NCBI GenBank assembly: GCA_951812925.1
Contig: OX638369.1
Span: 42,217,061 to 42,281,060, forward strand
Reading direction: 5' to 3'
Length of the DNA stretch: 64,000 nt
Source of the DNA: Calliopum simillimum
Lineage: Eukaryota > Arthropoda > Insecta > Diptera > Lauxaniidae
Every line of letters begins with the position of its first letter. Positions within the stretch are counted from its first letter, which is position 1. Positions 10,740 to 22,069 of the stretch are shown here, piece after piece. The position numbers and the translations under genes were made by a program. The notes beneath the pieces were generated by a model that had not been told where the DNA came from, did not search any database, and saw nothing but the letters and a program-made list of their open reading frames with translations.

Positions 10740-11637
10740 AATCATATATCTTAAATTCTCTTTCTTCTCTTAACCTTCATCTTCTGAAGATTTTTTTTAA
10801 CCACACCTGTAGTTAAATTTAAAGGATTTCAAGAGAAGTTCTACTGTTAAATTCATCTTTATCTCACATTTATCACTTTATAGCAAATATACCCACCACT
10901 AAATAATTTCAATTAAATTTTAGTAAGAGAACACAAAATATTTCTGATGCATGGTAATGTTTAGCACAAATGTTAAAGCGAAATTTGAAATGAATTGAAG
11001 TTAAAAACAAAATGGCAGCGGTTCCGGTTGCCATTTAAAATTGTATTGTCGTTTCACTGGTAATAAACATTGGCAACATGCGCTGCGGTTGTAACAACAA
11101 CAGCAATGAACTCCACACCCACAAATTCACCCCCGTTCCATAAAAACACATAAATTTTGCCAAAAAAAATTAAGGAATCCCTTTTCGCAACTAACTTAAT
11201 GACAAACATGGACGCCAGAAGCGTTCGCAACATAATTTCCGCTGTAGCAATGATTTGATATGATTTAATGTTGCTGTTGTTGTGATTGTTATTGCTAGTT
11301 TAGTTAATTCATCCACTGTTGTTAGCGTTATAACGTAATTGCGATTTGTGTAAACGTGTCTTTTTGACTTACAGGCAACAAACAACAATAAAATGCGCAA
11401 CATGTTGTGGGTTTATGTTGTTTTTGTTTTTTTCCACTAAGGAGTAAAAGGATTTATGTGGCACGAATCAAACAGGAAGAGAGAGAGGAAGGAGTCTTTT
11501 AATATTAAATGAATTTAAAAGAAAACTGAATATATTGTCTTAAAGCGCTGTTATGTATCCACGTAACTACGAAATTTTACTGATCCGTTTAAGGCTCTCA
11601 ATATTTATTTGTCAAACTTAACTCAGGCATAAACAAA
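10740..11637. other. Unassigned sequence between mariner copies
   Basis: AT-rich with CAACAACAG-type low complexity near 11090 and an A-rich 3' part. No gene seen. Confidence 0.4.
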
Positions 11638-11639
11638 TA

Positions 11640-12337
11640 CGTGGGCTGCTATATATATTTCTGGCCTAGGCAACACTAAGTGTTGCCAGGTGCAATCTGA
11701 CATTTCCATTGAAAAGTTTGAAATTTTTTAGCATAAACGTACTCAGAACGTTTTGACGTACGACCATCATTTGTGTTGTTTACAGTGACTTGAAAATATC
11801 AATTTGGCAAAAAAATGGAATTAACTCGTGAACATTTTCGTGCGATCATTTTTCACAACTTTCGACGTGGATTAGCACGACAGGAGTGCATCGATGAACT
11901 TAAATTTTTGTATGGCGATGAAACACCCTCCTATAGCACTGTGAAAAACTGGTTTAATGAATTCAATCGTGGCCGACGCTCGCTCAAAGACGAATTCCGT
12001 GCGTGAACTGATAATGCAAGATCGTCATGTGACATACCGTGAGATAGAGGCATCCTTGGGCATTAGTTTCACTCCAATACATTCGATTTTGCATGAACTT
12101 TTAGTTGTAAAAAAACGTTTGTTCTCGTTGGAAACCCTATAATTAATCAATCGCTTAAATTATCAATGGAAAAATTAATTTTCTTAACTCACTGTAAACA
12201 AAACAAATAGCACTTGTACATCAAAATGTTGTGAGTACGTTTATACTAAAAAATGTCAAACTTTCCAATGGAAATGTCAGATTGCACCTAAAAACACTTA
12301 GTGTTGCCTAGGCCAGAAATATATGTAGCAGCCTACG
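11640..12337 (+). mobile_element. Internally deleted mariner with ~170-bp inverted repeats (element B)
   Basis: The ends are CGTGGGCTGCTATATATATT and the complement of CGTAGGCTGCTACATATATT, each flanked by TA (11638-11639 and 12338-12339), the mariner target duplication. The inverted repeats extend about 170 bp, well beyond the ~30 bp usual for mariner. They cover the sequence up to the transposase start. The element is 698 bp, about half a full mariner. Confidence 0.85.
11815..12141 (+). pseudogene. mariner transposase N-terminal domain, frameshifted
   Basis: The ATG at 11815 opens a frame starting MELTREHFRAIIFHNFRRG, then ECIDELKFLYGDETPSYST and VKNWFNEFNRGRRSLKDEF. A short deletion near 12000 removes the linker and shifts the frame; the second HTH continues as VRELIMQDRHVTYREIEASL and SIHSILHELL up to about 12110. 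These are the two DNA-binding helix-turn-helix motifs of a mariner transposase. The catalytic aspartates are absent. Related fragments lie at 10478-10739 and 59290-59829. Confidence 0.85.
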
Positions 12338-12339
12338 TA

Positions 12340-12788
12340 TACGTACATGCAATGCATATTATGCAAACTCAAGACGCTTAGTAAAATTCATTATCATAAG
12401 CAGCACTACTTAGGCCGATTAGCCAATCATAAGAGTTTCATTCGCATTTTCATCTTCACTTTCTGACCTTTTAGTACTCATCCCTCAAAAATCAACCAAC
12501 ATCGCCATTCTTTCATTCATTTCTGCTGCATCATCATCATCCTCATCTTTATTACCAGTATCCGAACGTATTAATTTCAAATTGTTTTCAAAGTCAGTCC
12601 ACTCACAAGCCCCCTAACCACTGTCATCATAACAATTATTGACTCCATCAAATATTTGCTCGCAGTCTGATGATGCCTAGCTCTTAGCTTTCCCATAAAA
12701 ATCCGCATACTTCCTGCTCCAGAGCTCTTCAAGCGTTTATATGCATGGCCGCAACTCTCAGCATTATTCGAATCATCATCCACATCGA

Positions 12789-12848
<60 letters not shown>

Positions 12849-13440
12849 ATGAAATTTGATAGAGAGATTTGAAATTTTGATTTGATTTGCTTGTCGATTC
12901 AATTATCGACGAGTTGGTTGGTCAATTGTAGAAGTTGGCCTATGAATAGGTTAATGGTTTTTGTGGGGAGTTTTTGCCTATTGAATACCTCTGGATAGTT
13001 TTCTAACAAAAGTCAGTGCTTTCAACTTGAATGTTTTTTTTTATGTCTTTGAAGAGTTTTGTATTCAAATGCATATCTTACTCGAATACATTGATGGAAC
13101 TAAAGGTTTTTGGTTGGATCTTAGTAATTAATTGGATTAGAATTAGGTTTAATCACTGCTCAAGTGAGCAGAAAATTGTTAAAGTCAAATATTAATGTGA
13201 TAAGTTTAAAGCTTTATTATACTATTTAAAGCTTAAAACATAATGTTTTATATATTGATTTCCAAATGAGGGACCCCATAACAGAAGTAATTTCTGAACG
13301 AAAAATAGTGAAAATATGTTTTAAGGTCTATTTAGCACATCGCACTGAATTGAATAAGAAACCTGTTGGTAGATATTACACGTATTGCTTAAATATGTGG
13401 GTCATTTCACTATCAATAACCAATTTCAAATCCACGACTA
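12340..13440. other. Unassigned sequence with a CAT microsatellite
   Basis: Contains the (ATC)n run at 12784-12847. The 68-codon minus frame next to it shows no recognisable domain. The rest is AT-rich with no feature. Confidence 0.4.
12784..12847. repeat. (ATC)n microsatellite
   Basis: About 21 ATC units in a row, ending before ATATG. Confidence 0.95.
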
Positions 13441-13566
13441 GAGTTGGCACGCGCTTAATTTTTGAGGCCTGGCCCGGCACAAACACGAAATAAGGACTTG
13501 ACAAAAAGCTCGGGCCTGACGAATATTTCATGTCAAGGCCCGAGATCGGCCTGGCCCGATTCTACC
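13441..13566. repeat. GC-rich repeat edge next to assembly gap
   Basis: A locally GC-rich patch with GAGGCCTGGCCCGGCAC, AGCTCGGGCCTGACG and AAGGCCCGAGATCGGCCTGG, so GGCC/CCCG motifs recur in both orientations. It runs directly into the N gap. It resembles the terminal region of a GC-rich DNA transposon, but no second end is visible. Confidence 0.4.
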
Positions 13567-13766
13567 NNNNNNNNNNNNNNNNNNNNNNNNNNNNNNNNNN
13601 NNNNNNNNNNNNNNNNNNNNNNNNNNNNNNNNNNNNNNNNNNNNNNNNNNNNNNNNNNNNNNNNNNNNNNNNNNNNNNNNNNNNNNNNNNNNNNNNNNNN
13701 NNNNNNNNNNNNNNNNNNNNNNNNNNNNNNNNNNNNNNNNNNNNNNNNNNNNNNNNNNNNNNNNNN
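13567..13766. other. Assembly gap of 200 N
   Basis: Exactly 200 N, probably a placeholder of fixed size. Frames reported across it are artefacts. Confidence 0.99.
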
Positions 13767-13786
13767 AACGTTCTATTATGTGTCAC

Positions 13787-14205
13787 ATTCACCCCTATTC
13801 CCAATTGTCGTTTCTATTTCGTTTCTGAGGCGTTTTAGTTTTTATTGTCGTCCCGTTTCTAAATTTAGAATCTGCAAATGTATTGGATCTGTGGGGAGTG
13901 TTAATAAAGGGGTTAGGAACACTCAGCATGTGTTTGATTGCTTCGGTTTCTTAACCTCTCGATAAAATATCCTCGTCGTTCCTATATATTGAAAAATATT
14001 GAAATATATTGGAACGACAAGGGATGGTAATCGAGGGGTCAGGAAAACGATGATAAGTGTGATTGCTTCGTTTTTCTAACTTCTCTATAAACACTCTTCA
14101 TCGATCCAATTTATTTCCAGACTCCAAATTTAGAAACGGGACGACGATAAAAACTAAAACGCCTCAGAAACGAAATAGAAACGACAATTGGGAATAGGGG
14201 TGATT
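13787..14205. mobile_element. Foldback element with ~90-bp near-perfect inverted arms
   Basis: CACCCCTATTCCCAATTGTC at the left end is matched by its complement ending AATAGGGGTG at the right. The complementarity runs about 90 bp with hardly a mismatch (left about 13787-13876, right about 14113-14205). A weaker second inverted pair (GGGGTTAGGAAC with the TTCGTTTTTCTAACTTCTC side) lies inside. There is no open frame, and the target duplication is unclear. Confidence 0.75.
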
Positions 14206-14239
14206 ATTTAATGAAATTGATTTCTTTTTAGAAATACAA

Positions 14240-14331
14240 TCACAAGAAAAAATTCACTTGTATAAAAAAAGAAAATCAGAGGTGCCTCAAACTATGATTA
14301 ATTCCTTGTTTTGGGGAACCGTGCATACCAT
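14240..14331. repeat. Left part of a dispersed repeat shared with 30190-30515
   Basis: Contains AAATCAGAGGTGCCTCAAAC and ATGATTAATTCCTTG, matching 30209-30260. The match breaks near 14331 and resumes at about 15405, so about 1 kb, including a Helitron, interrupts the repeat. Confidence 0.7.
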
Positions 14332-14560
14332 TTTATAATTCTTTTTGAAAACTTAATTAAATTTATTTCAATCCGCTAGTACTTTTACTATACCAATTTT
14401 TTTGATTGAGGTCAGAACAAAATACTTTTCCGTTTGAAGGCACCAGTACTTACATAGATAAAAAGCACCACGAGTAGCGCTCACATCATATGCAGCGCAA
14501 CGCATGCAAGTTACCCGTGTGTTGCATAGAAAAGTATTTTTTTTCCGACCTCACATTAAA
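14332..14560. other. Short spacer before Helitron H2
   Basis: AT-rich; two TTTTCCG-type motifs near 14425 and 14535. Nothing else recognised. Confidence 0.3.
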
Positions 14561-15335
14561 CTAGTAAGGGTGTTACCTTTGGCCTGGCCAAACATTAAAT
14601 ACCCTACACAGCTGTATTTTGAAAGTTTTGCTTATATGGGAGTTGCCACGCCCTCTTGTCGAAATTCACCCAGTTTTTCTCAGAGTTTGAATTTATGGTT
14701 CTTAGCATTTGAGTGAAATTTGGTTGGATTATCTCAAAAAATGTTTTCAGTATAGCGTTTTGAACCTTTTGCTTATATGGGAGGTGCTACGCCTTCTTGT
14801 CCAAATTCACCCAGTTTTTTCTCAGAGTTTGAATTTATAGTCCTTAGCATTCAAGTAAAATTTAGTTTGATTATCTCAAAAAACGATTTCAGTATAGCTT
14901 TTTGAAGTTTTTGCTTATATGGGAGGTGCCACGCCCTCTTGTCCGAATTCTCCTGGTTTTTGTTCAGAGCTTGCGCTTACAATTCGTAGTATTTATGTGT
15001 ATTTTGGTTGCATTATCGTGAAAAAAAACTCAAAAAGTTGCATTTTGAATATATTTTTTGTATGGGCGGTAGGCGTGTCCGTTGACCAATTTTGATCATT
15101 TTCAATCCCCCTAGCTAACTTTGAGCACCAAATTTCATTGAATTATCTTGCTTAGTTTTCCGAATAAGTGTATTTCCACACACAGCCAGTCAGCCAGACA
15201 GACGGACATGGCTATATCGACTCAGGAGGTGACGCTGATCAAGAATATATATACTTTTCTATATCTGCCACGCCTCCTTCTCTGCGTTACAAACGGTAGG
15301 ACAAAGTGAATATACCCTGGGTGTAGGGTATAAAA
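14561..15335 (-). mobile_element. DINE-like Helitron (H2)
   Basis: Read on the minus strand it starts TTTTATACCCTACACCCAGG and ends with a TTTGGCCAGGCCAAAGG hairpin and ACACCCTTACTAG followed by T. A CTRR end just after a short hairpin, without a target duplication, is the Helitron signature. Three tandem monomers of 141-142 bp are marked by CTTATATGGG at 14631, 14772 and 14914. No Rep/helicase frame is present, so it is non-autonomous. Confidence 0.85.
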
Positions 15336-15404
15336 ATTGGTGTGACAAATATGCCATTGGATTAAAATAAATTTAACGAGGATTTCAAAAAAAAAATTAT
15401 AAAA

Positions 15405-15660
15405 GGGCATGTTAATAGGACCTTTTTCATAGTAAAATGGCCGCCAAATTCAAAAAATGGGGAAAAAAATATTAAAATATCAACTTTAAAGGTCCAGTAC
15501 TTTCTGAAATCTTAAAAGCCCTATAAACCATATAAACTATCTGAAAGCTCTTACATTTAGCTAAAACTTCGCCATAGAAATGATTTCTCTTAAGCGTTAG
15601 GGTGATCCAAGAAAATTTTTTTCAGAAACAAGTCAGAAAATCAGTTTTAACCCTATAACT
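15405..15660. repeat. Right part of the dispersed repeat shared with 30255-30510
   Basis: Runs from CATGTTAATAGGACCTTTTT to AATCAGTTTTAACCCTATAA, closely matching 30257-30510. Together with 14240-14331 it forms one interrupted copy. Confidence 0.8.
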
Positions 15661-16870
15661 GGATATATCCGATATAGCCGCCAAAGAGTTGAGAGAACTA
15701 TAACTTAAAATCCCGTAAAAATACTATATTTTTATTGAATTCATATAACAAAGTATTTTGTCTCCTTTCCGAAAAATGTGTTTTTGAAGATGTTAAGAGT
15801 AGGAAGAGAACCGTTTTTATTAATCTTATTACCAAAAAAGTAGTAAAAATAAAACCAGATGGTAGAATACAAACTACCTTTTCAAAATAATTCAGGAAAC
15901 TAGAATCGGTTAAGAAATGTCCAAGTTATGGAAAAAAAATTCCGAGCAGCTTCCCAACTATGAGCCAGCAGTTGTGAAGATACGCTTTTGCGCACGTGCG
16001 TTAAATTGATTTTAGCATTCCATAAAAAAGCTAAACTTAAACCTCTGGTTATGGAGACAATACTAGGAGGGATTATGTAAATTACAACACAACAGTGGGT
16101 GGCGGCAAATACTTTACCCCCTGAGTTCAACGCACATCATCATATGACTTCAATTCTGCATAGAATGCAAAATCAATTAATCATCAACATTCCCCATTAT
16201 CATTAAGCTGCGCATATTGATATCTTAGCCAGCAACAGCTGCAACTGTGTGTTACCAACAGTTAAGGGGAAACCTTGAATAGACAACGCACAACCCACCA
16301 ATCACTTAGCCACCATCAGTACACTCTATTGGATTCCCCATTGTCTGTGACTTTTTTCTTCTTTTTCTTTTTTTTATCTATAAAGCAAAAATGATTTTTC
16401 AGCAGCTTCTGTCCAATGGAATACAAAAGCGCAATAAAAAAGTGCAAATGAACCGCGAGCTCCTTTTGTTCGATAGTTTGCGATTCTGCTCTGCTGTTGC
16501 TTCTTCTTGGTCTTCATCCCGTCCACCAAATCGTCATCTCTAGTTAATGCAGTTGGCGTTGCATTTTTCCAACAATTAACTTCGGACTTGGAACGTGAGT
16601 GGATTTTAATTAAAAGTTGCCATGAATAAAGATGTTCGTGGCCAATTGCAAGCTCATATTATTGGCATCACCAAAGCGTTTTGCTTTATCCCCACTGTTT
16701 GTTATTTGCTTTTACAACGAAGGCACGCTTTGGAATTTTTTGTGCTATTTATTTGTTAAAATAACGCCGGGTGTAAATTTGAATTCTTATTAAAGGTAAG
16801 AGAAATCGTATTAATTTTATCACCTGAGCACTTTAATCTTGACAAATTACATCTTTTACTTGGATAGGTA
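15661..16870. other. Unassigned sequence, possibly unique host DNA
   Basis: No repeat arms, transposase or long frame. The 76-codon minus frame at 15900-16130 shows no recognisable domain. Confidence 0.4.
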
Positions 16871-17224
16871 TACATTAGGGTGGGCCAAATTGTATGGACG
16901 AAATTTTGCTGGCCTCGGCTATCCCCCTATGTGTAAGTTCATTCAATTCTAAGTTTAACCCTTTCGACCCGGAAAAAAACTGACTGGTTCACAGTATTTG
17001 TGATAGGTTAACCTTAGAAATTAAGTTTAAGTAAAATGTTTGACCGTCTCTAAAGTGAAATTTTCACCGCCAGAGGCGCTTCCGGTCTCCCAACAGATGT
17101 TTTTGATTTGAATTTTCGGGATACAATGTCCTTGGAGTGGTTATAAGAAAAAACAGTGGTTACTAAAAATTGCATTAATTTTATTAATTCATTCAATTTA
17201 AGTGACATTAATAACCAAGTTATC

Positions 17225-17891
17225 CCAACAAACAATTTTATAACCTTTTCAAATTTTAAGCTTGGAAAAAGTTAATTTTCAAATGTTTTCATAACGAATT
17301 TTGAAACGTTTGGAAAATATTATTTTTTATTATTTTAAAAATTGATTTCCAAAGTTAAAATCAACAATTGGAAAAATATTTATTTTCAAAAGTTTCAATA
17401 ATCGTTTTCCAAACATTCGAAAAAATTTTTATTTTATTTTTTCAATGACTTATCGAGCTTTTTTCTTAGCACAAGGCATTTGAATCATAACTGGCACGTT
17501 AGGTCAGTTGATAAGATTGCCGACTCATAATTTGGAAGTCACAGGTTCGATTCTCAGCAAACATAATTTTTTTTTTATTTTTAATTAAATTAAAAATGTT
17601 TGGAAAATGTTGTTTTATGAACTTAATATAAACTAACAAAATGTTAATTGAAAAGTTAGAAAAACAATTTAAAAATATTGAATAAAGAGATTTGAAAAAT
17701 ATTGTATAAAAACATTTGTAATAAGCTTGCTCCAAATGATTTTCACAAGCTTGCTCTGAAGGGTCCAGTTTCGATTATTAAATAATTAAAATTCAAGAAT
17801 TTCCAAACATTTTGCAAGTTAATTTCCAAACGAAATGTTTGCTTCAATAAACTTATAATAAGTTATTTTCCAAACGTTTTTGTTTGTTGGG
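17225..17891 (+). mobile_element. MITE with CCCAACAAAC ends and a tRNA-like core (F1)
   Basis: The ends are CCCAACAAACAA and its complement TTTGTTTGTTGGG. Relative to the uninterrupted piggyBac MITE the site is duplicated by 2 bp (AT). The interior is AT-rich with many TTTCCAAAC and GTTTGGAAA motifs and a tRNA-Met-like stretch at about 17492-17563. A near-identical copy in reverse lies at 18033-18700, flanked by CT on both sides. The superfamily is not identified. Confidence 0.8.
17492..17563 (+). pseudogene. tRNA-Met(CAT)-like sequence inside MITE F1
   Basis: An A-box-like TAGGTCAGTTGATAAGA is followed by an anticodon arm with loop CTCATAA (anticodon CAT), then a B-box GGTTCGATTC. Order and spacing fit an elongator tRNA-Met. 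The acceptor and T stems pair poorly, so it looks decayed, not a working tRNA gene. The reverse copy is at about 18359-18430. Confidence 0.65.
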
Positions 17892-18032
17892 ATATTATTC
17901 AAAAGTATTTATTCAAAAATTTTTGGGATATATTGTCCCAGCCGGTTCGAAAGGGTTAAATGCCAAAGAAACCATATCTTTTCGTTCAACTTTAGTTCAA
18001 CTTTACTTTTGTTTTAATTTGAAATCTGCCCT

Positions 18033-18700
18033 CCCAACAAACAAAAACGTTTGGAAAATAACTTATTATAAGTTTATTGAAGCAAACATTTCGTTTGGAA
18101 ATTAACTTGCAAAATGTTTGGAAATTCTTGAATTTTAATTATTTAATAATCGAAACTGGACCCTTCAGAGCAAGCTTGTGAAAATCATTTAGAGCAAGCT
18201 TATTACAAATGTTTTTATACAATATTTTTCAAATCTTTTTATTCAATATTTTTAAATTGTTTTTCTAACTTTTCAATTAACATTTTTTTAGTTTATATTA
18301 AGTTCATAAAACAACATTTTCCAAACATTTTTAATTTAATTAAAAATAAAAAAAAAATTATGTTTGCTGAGAATCGAACCTGTGACTTCCAAATTATGAG
18401 TCGGCAATCTTATCAACTGACCTAACGTGCCAGTTATGATTCAAATGCCTTGTGCTAAGAAAAAAGCTCGATAAGTCATTGAAAAAATAAAATAAAAATT
18501 TTTTCGAATGTTTGGAAAACGATTATTGAAACTTTTGAAAATAAATATTTTTCCAATTGTTGATTTTAACTTTGGAAATCAATTTTTAAAATAATAAAAA
18601 ATAATATTTTCCAAACGTTTCAAAATTCGTTATGAAAACATTTGAAAATTAACTTTTTCCAAGCTTAAAATTTGAAAAGGTTATAAAATTGTTTGTTGGG
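18033..18700 (-). mobile_element. MITE with CCCAACAAAC ends, inverted copy (F2)
   Basis: This is the reverse complement of 17225-17891 with few differences, flanked by CT on both sides. It begins CCCAACAAACAAAAACG and ends TTGTTTGTTGGG. The tRNA-like stretch (complement of the CTCATAA loop and B-box) is at about 18359-18430. The two copies lie about 140 bp apart and could form a hairpin with arms of about 670 bp. Confidence 0.85.
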
Positions 18701-18948
18701 CTTGGTATGATATACATATTTTCATAAAATAAATTGAATATAAATTTGGAACAAAATTTGGCATCTCCAAAATAAAAAGGTACCTACCTCACTTACTTAG
18801 TTTTTAAAGGAATAAAATTTGCGTTTGTCTGTACAAAGATGGCAAAAGTGTAAAAAAAACTCAAGAGCTCTTCAGACAAACAAAGAAAAGGCAAGCTTAT
18901 TTCAAATTTTTAACACATTTTTTGTCATTCCACACAAAGAATAATCAA

Positions 18949-19850
18949 CTAGTAAGGGTGTAAAATTTGGCCTGGCCCAACATTAAATACCCTACACTGC
19001 AGTATTTTTAAAAGTTTGCTCTTATGGGAGATGCTACGCTCTCTTGTCCGAGTTCACCCAGTTTTCGTCCAGTTTTTAGTGTCTGAGTGAAAAACGTTTT
19101 CAGTATAGCGTTTTGAAGCTTTTGCTTACATAGGAGGTGCCACGCCCTCTTGTCCGAGTTCTTCTAGTTTTAGCTTAGAGCGTGCATTTATAGTCTTTAG
19201 TATTTGAGTAAAGTTTGGTTGGATTATATCAAAAAACTCTTTCAGTATAACATTTTGAAACTTTTGCATATATGGGAGGTGCCACGCCCCCTTGTCCGAT
19301 TTCACCCCATTTTAGCTGAGAGCTTTTATTTATGATTCTTAGTGTCTGAGTCGAATTTGTTTCGAATATCTCAAAAAACGCTTTCAGTATAGCGTTTTAA
19401 AGTTTTTGATTATATGGGGGTGCCACGCCCTCTTGTCTGAATTCGTTCAGTTTTTTCTCAGAGCTTGCGCTTACAATTCTTAGTATTTATGCGTATTTTG
19501 GTTGCACTGTCGTGAAAAATACTCCTAAAATTGCATTTTAAATATATTTTTTGTATGGGCGGTAGGCGTGTCCGTTGACCGATTTCGCTCATTTTCAATC
19601 CCCCGAGCTATCTTTAACGACGGAGGCAGTGAACCAAATTTCATTGAATGATCTTGCTCAGTTTTCCCGAAAAGTGTATTTCAACACACAGCCAGCCAGC
19701 CAGCCAGCCAGACAGACGGACATGGCTATATCGACTCAGGAGGTGACGCTGATCAAGAATATATATACTTTTCTATATCTGCCACGCCTCCTTCTCTGCG
19801 TTACAAACGGAAGGACAAAGTGAATATACCCTGGGTGTAGGGTATAAAAA
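18949..19850 (-). mobile_element. DINE-like Helitron (H3)
   Basis: On the minus strand it starts near TTTTATACCCTACACCCAGG and ends ACACCCTTACTAG before T. It has four monomers (markers at about 19021, 19135, 19267 and 19409, the last interval 142 bp). The 5' module carries a short (GCCA)n tract and the GTCCGTCTGTC motif read in reverse. No coding sequence. Confidence 0.85.
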
Positions 19851-20246
19851 AAGGCTATACAAAAATGTGGATAAAAATGTTTTCGATAGAGGAGCATAGA
19901 TAAGACAGAGAGGGGACTGACATATGTACATAAATTAAAGTAGGCGTCAAGATGATGCGATTACAGCCACCAAATTAGCATATTTTTAGGCGCACAAACG
20001 GAAATTCACGCACTTAAAACAAACAGTTGACATAAGAGTGGATAACTTTTTCTTGTTGTTTTCGTATTCAATTTCGACCTACTTTAACAGACATTTTCTT
20101 CTTTTGTGATTTTTATTTCCCTTTGCCATTTTCCCTCTTTTTAAGCAGAAAAAACTGTCCAAAAGTTACATTTATGAAACAACTTTTCGTTGTTCTTGTT
20201 CGGTTAAAATCAGCCAAAGTTTCATAATTTCGTACAGAAAAGAACA
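19851..20246. other. AT-rich spacer, nothing recognised
   Basis: No repeat or open frame of note. Confidence 0.35.
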
Positions 20247-21683
20247 TCTACATATACTATTTATATAAAATTGCTTATATGAAAACCCTTTGTAACGATT
20301 TGGTGCAAAATATACCGAACCGATTTTAATAATTTTTTTTTTTAAAACGTTCTACGGGTAAAAAGGAACGGGAATGTATACTTATTTTTTTCGTTTTTAT
20401 AATATAAACCTTTTTTTTTTAGTATGAAGTTGTTGAAAAAAAAATTCAATGCTTGCATAAAAATGATCGTTTGCATTTCAGTCGCTATAGCTTGCTGCGC
20501 CATGAGTTATGTGCTGTTGTTGTCTTTTCCGTCTCTTTCATTTATTGTTTTTTTTTTTATTCTGGATGTTGTGTTGTTGATGAGAGCAAAAGAGCAAAAA
20601 TGAGAGTGATTTCGTCAGTGATGCCAACTCAATATATTCGATATTTTTGGACTTTTAACTATGTTTTACATGTTTTTCAATATTTTTCAATTCTTTTTGA
20701 CTTTTTTCGATATTTTGGATGTTTTTCGAAACACTTGGACTTTGACCGATTTCTTCGATGTACATATTTCACTATTTTTCGAAACTTTTGATTTTGTTTC
20801 GATATATTGGATGTTTTGTTTTTAGACTTTCACCGATTTCTTCAATGTGTTTCAATATTTTTCAAAACTTTTGGGCTTTTACCGATATATAGGATGTTTT
20901 TCGATTTCTTTTTTGTAATTTTACCGATATTTTATATGTTTTTCAATAAACTTAGACTTTTGCCGATTTCTTCTATGCGTTTCAATATTTTTCAAAACTT
21001 TCGAACTTTTACCGATATATAGGATGTTTTTCGACATTTTTGGAATTTTTTGCGATATTTTGGGTGTTTTTCTATAAACTTGGACTTTACCAATTTCTTA
21101 GTTGTGTTTCAATATTTTCCAAAACTTTTGGACCCTTTTCGATACATTGAATATTTTTCGATATATGTATTTGAACTTTCACCGATTTCTTCAATGTTTT
21201 CCAATAATTTTGGGCTTTTACCGATATGTAGGATGTTTTTCGACATTTTTGGACCTTTACCGATATTTTAAATGTTTTTCAATATTTTTCGAAACTTTTG
21301 GACTTTTACCTACATTTTGGATGTTTTCGTTATATTTGGACTTTTACCTATACTTTAGATGTTCTTCTATACTTTTTGACTTTTGCCGATATTTTAAATG
21401 TTTTTCGATACATTTGGGCTTTTACCGATTTCTTCGGTGTATTTCGATACTTTTGGACATTTACCGATATTTTGGACATTTTTCCATAAACTTGGACTCT
21501 TACCGATTTCTTCAATGTATATTTTAATATTTTGCCATACTTTTGGAATTTTGCCGATAAAATAAATATATCGGAGCATCTGTTTGTGGCACATTGTTTT
21601 AAAAAATAAAAAAGTTTTAGTAATTAGTTTTTTAGTGCCTGGCTTTTTATGAAAACCCGTGCAACGCCGGGTAAAACAGCTAG
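20247..21683 (+). mobile_element. Non-autonomous Helitron with internal minisatellite
   Basis: The 5' end starts TCTACATATACTATTTATAT after A. The 3' end has an ACCCGTGCAACGCCGGGT hairpin (stem ACCCG/CGGGT) followed by AAAACAGCTAG and then T. This is a canonical Helitron terminus distinct from the DINE-like type. At 20640-21540 an irregular 39-50 bp repeat carries the ACTTTTACCGATATTTTGGA motif; the long frames there encode repetitive Phe-rich nonsense. A relative is at 36357-37090. Confidence 0.8.
20640..21540. repeat. Irregular 39-50 bp minisatellite in Helitron
   Basis: Units resemble TTTTTACCGATATTTTGGATG and TTTTTCGATA. Marker starts at 20877, 20919, 20958 and 21007 show spacings of 42, 39 and 49 bp. 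The same units occur at 36740-37090. Confidence 0.85.
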
Positions 21684-21739
21684 TAAGTATATAAGTAGGT
21701 AACAAAGAAGTTGGGCAAAGTCGAAGAAGTTGAAGTCGG

Positions 21740-22010
21740 TCTGTGTAGGCTGCAAAAAAAATGTTTTTTTCTTTGCATTACCTTCAAAATTCTTTCACAC
21801 TATTGTAAAAACACTACCATCTGATATCTTTACAATGTCAGCTAGCACGAACACCTTCAATTTGCAATCATTCATAACAAATTTGTGGATTCCTTTTATG
21901 AGGAATAACAACCTCATTTGGGCGTCCACTGCGCTCTGCATCATTTGTGCTGGCACGACCATGTTTAAATTCAGCAATCCATTTTTTTTTTTCTATACTT
22001 AAACCAACGC
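21740..22010 (-). pseudogene. mariner transposase, segment after LINE insertion
   Basis: On the minus strand this encodes KKWIAEFKHGRASTNDAE and RSGRPNEVVIP, then, after a frameshift, IHKFVMNDCKLKVFVLADIV and KISDGSVFTIV. That is the end of the first HTH, the GRP linker and the second HTH of a mariner transposase. The N-terminus lies at 24232-24300, beyond a CR1-like LINE. No catalytic domain survives. Confidence 0.8.
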
Positions 22011-22069
22011 TCAGGGGATAACCCCTATAAATGCAATGCACCGTGTTGATTTGCAGAAAAGGAAATGGG

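Larger units (their letters stand above)
16959..17956. mobile_element. piggyBac-type MITE copy 2, interrupted by another MITE
   Basis: The ends CCCTTTCGACCCGG (left, TTAA at 16955-16958) and GCCGGTTCGAAAGGG (right, TTAA at 17957-17960) match the element at 2402-2733. The body matches the first copy until AACCAAGTTAT, then a 667-bp insert follows. The match resumes with ATATTATTCAAAAG. Comparison with copy 1 gives the pre-insertion sequence. Confidence 0.85.

Noticed and set aside
13462..13965. 167-codon frame
   Set aside because: It runs through the 200-N gap and is an artefact.
16875..16920. TAGGGTGGGCCAAATTGTATG as a hAT end
   Set aside because: No complementary second end or 8-bp duplication was found.
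17492..17563. Functional tRNA-Met gene
   Set aside because: The acceptor and T stems pair poorly and the sequence is embedded in a repeated MITE; called tRNA-like only.
20453..21527. Several overlapping Phe-rich frames that look like a membrane protein family
   Set aside because: They come from the Helitron minisatellite; the periodicity is in the DNA and all frames are equally open.
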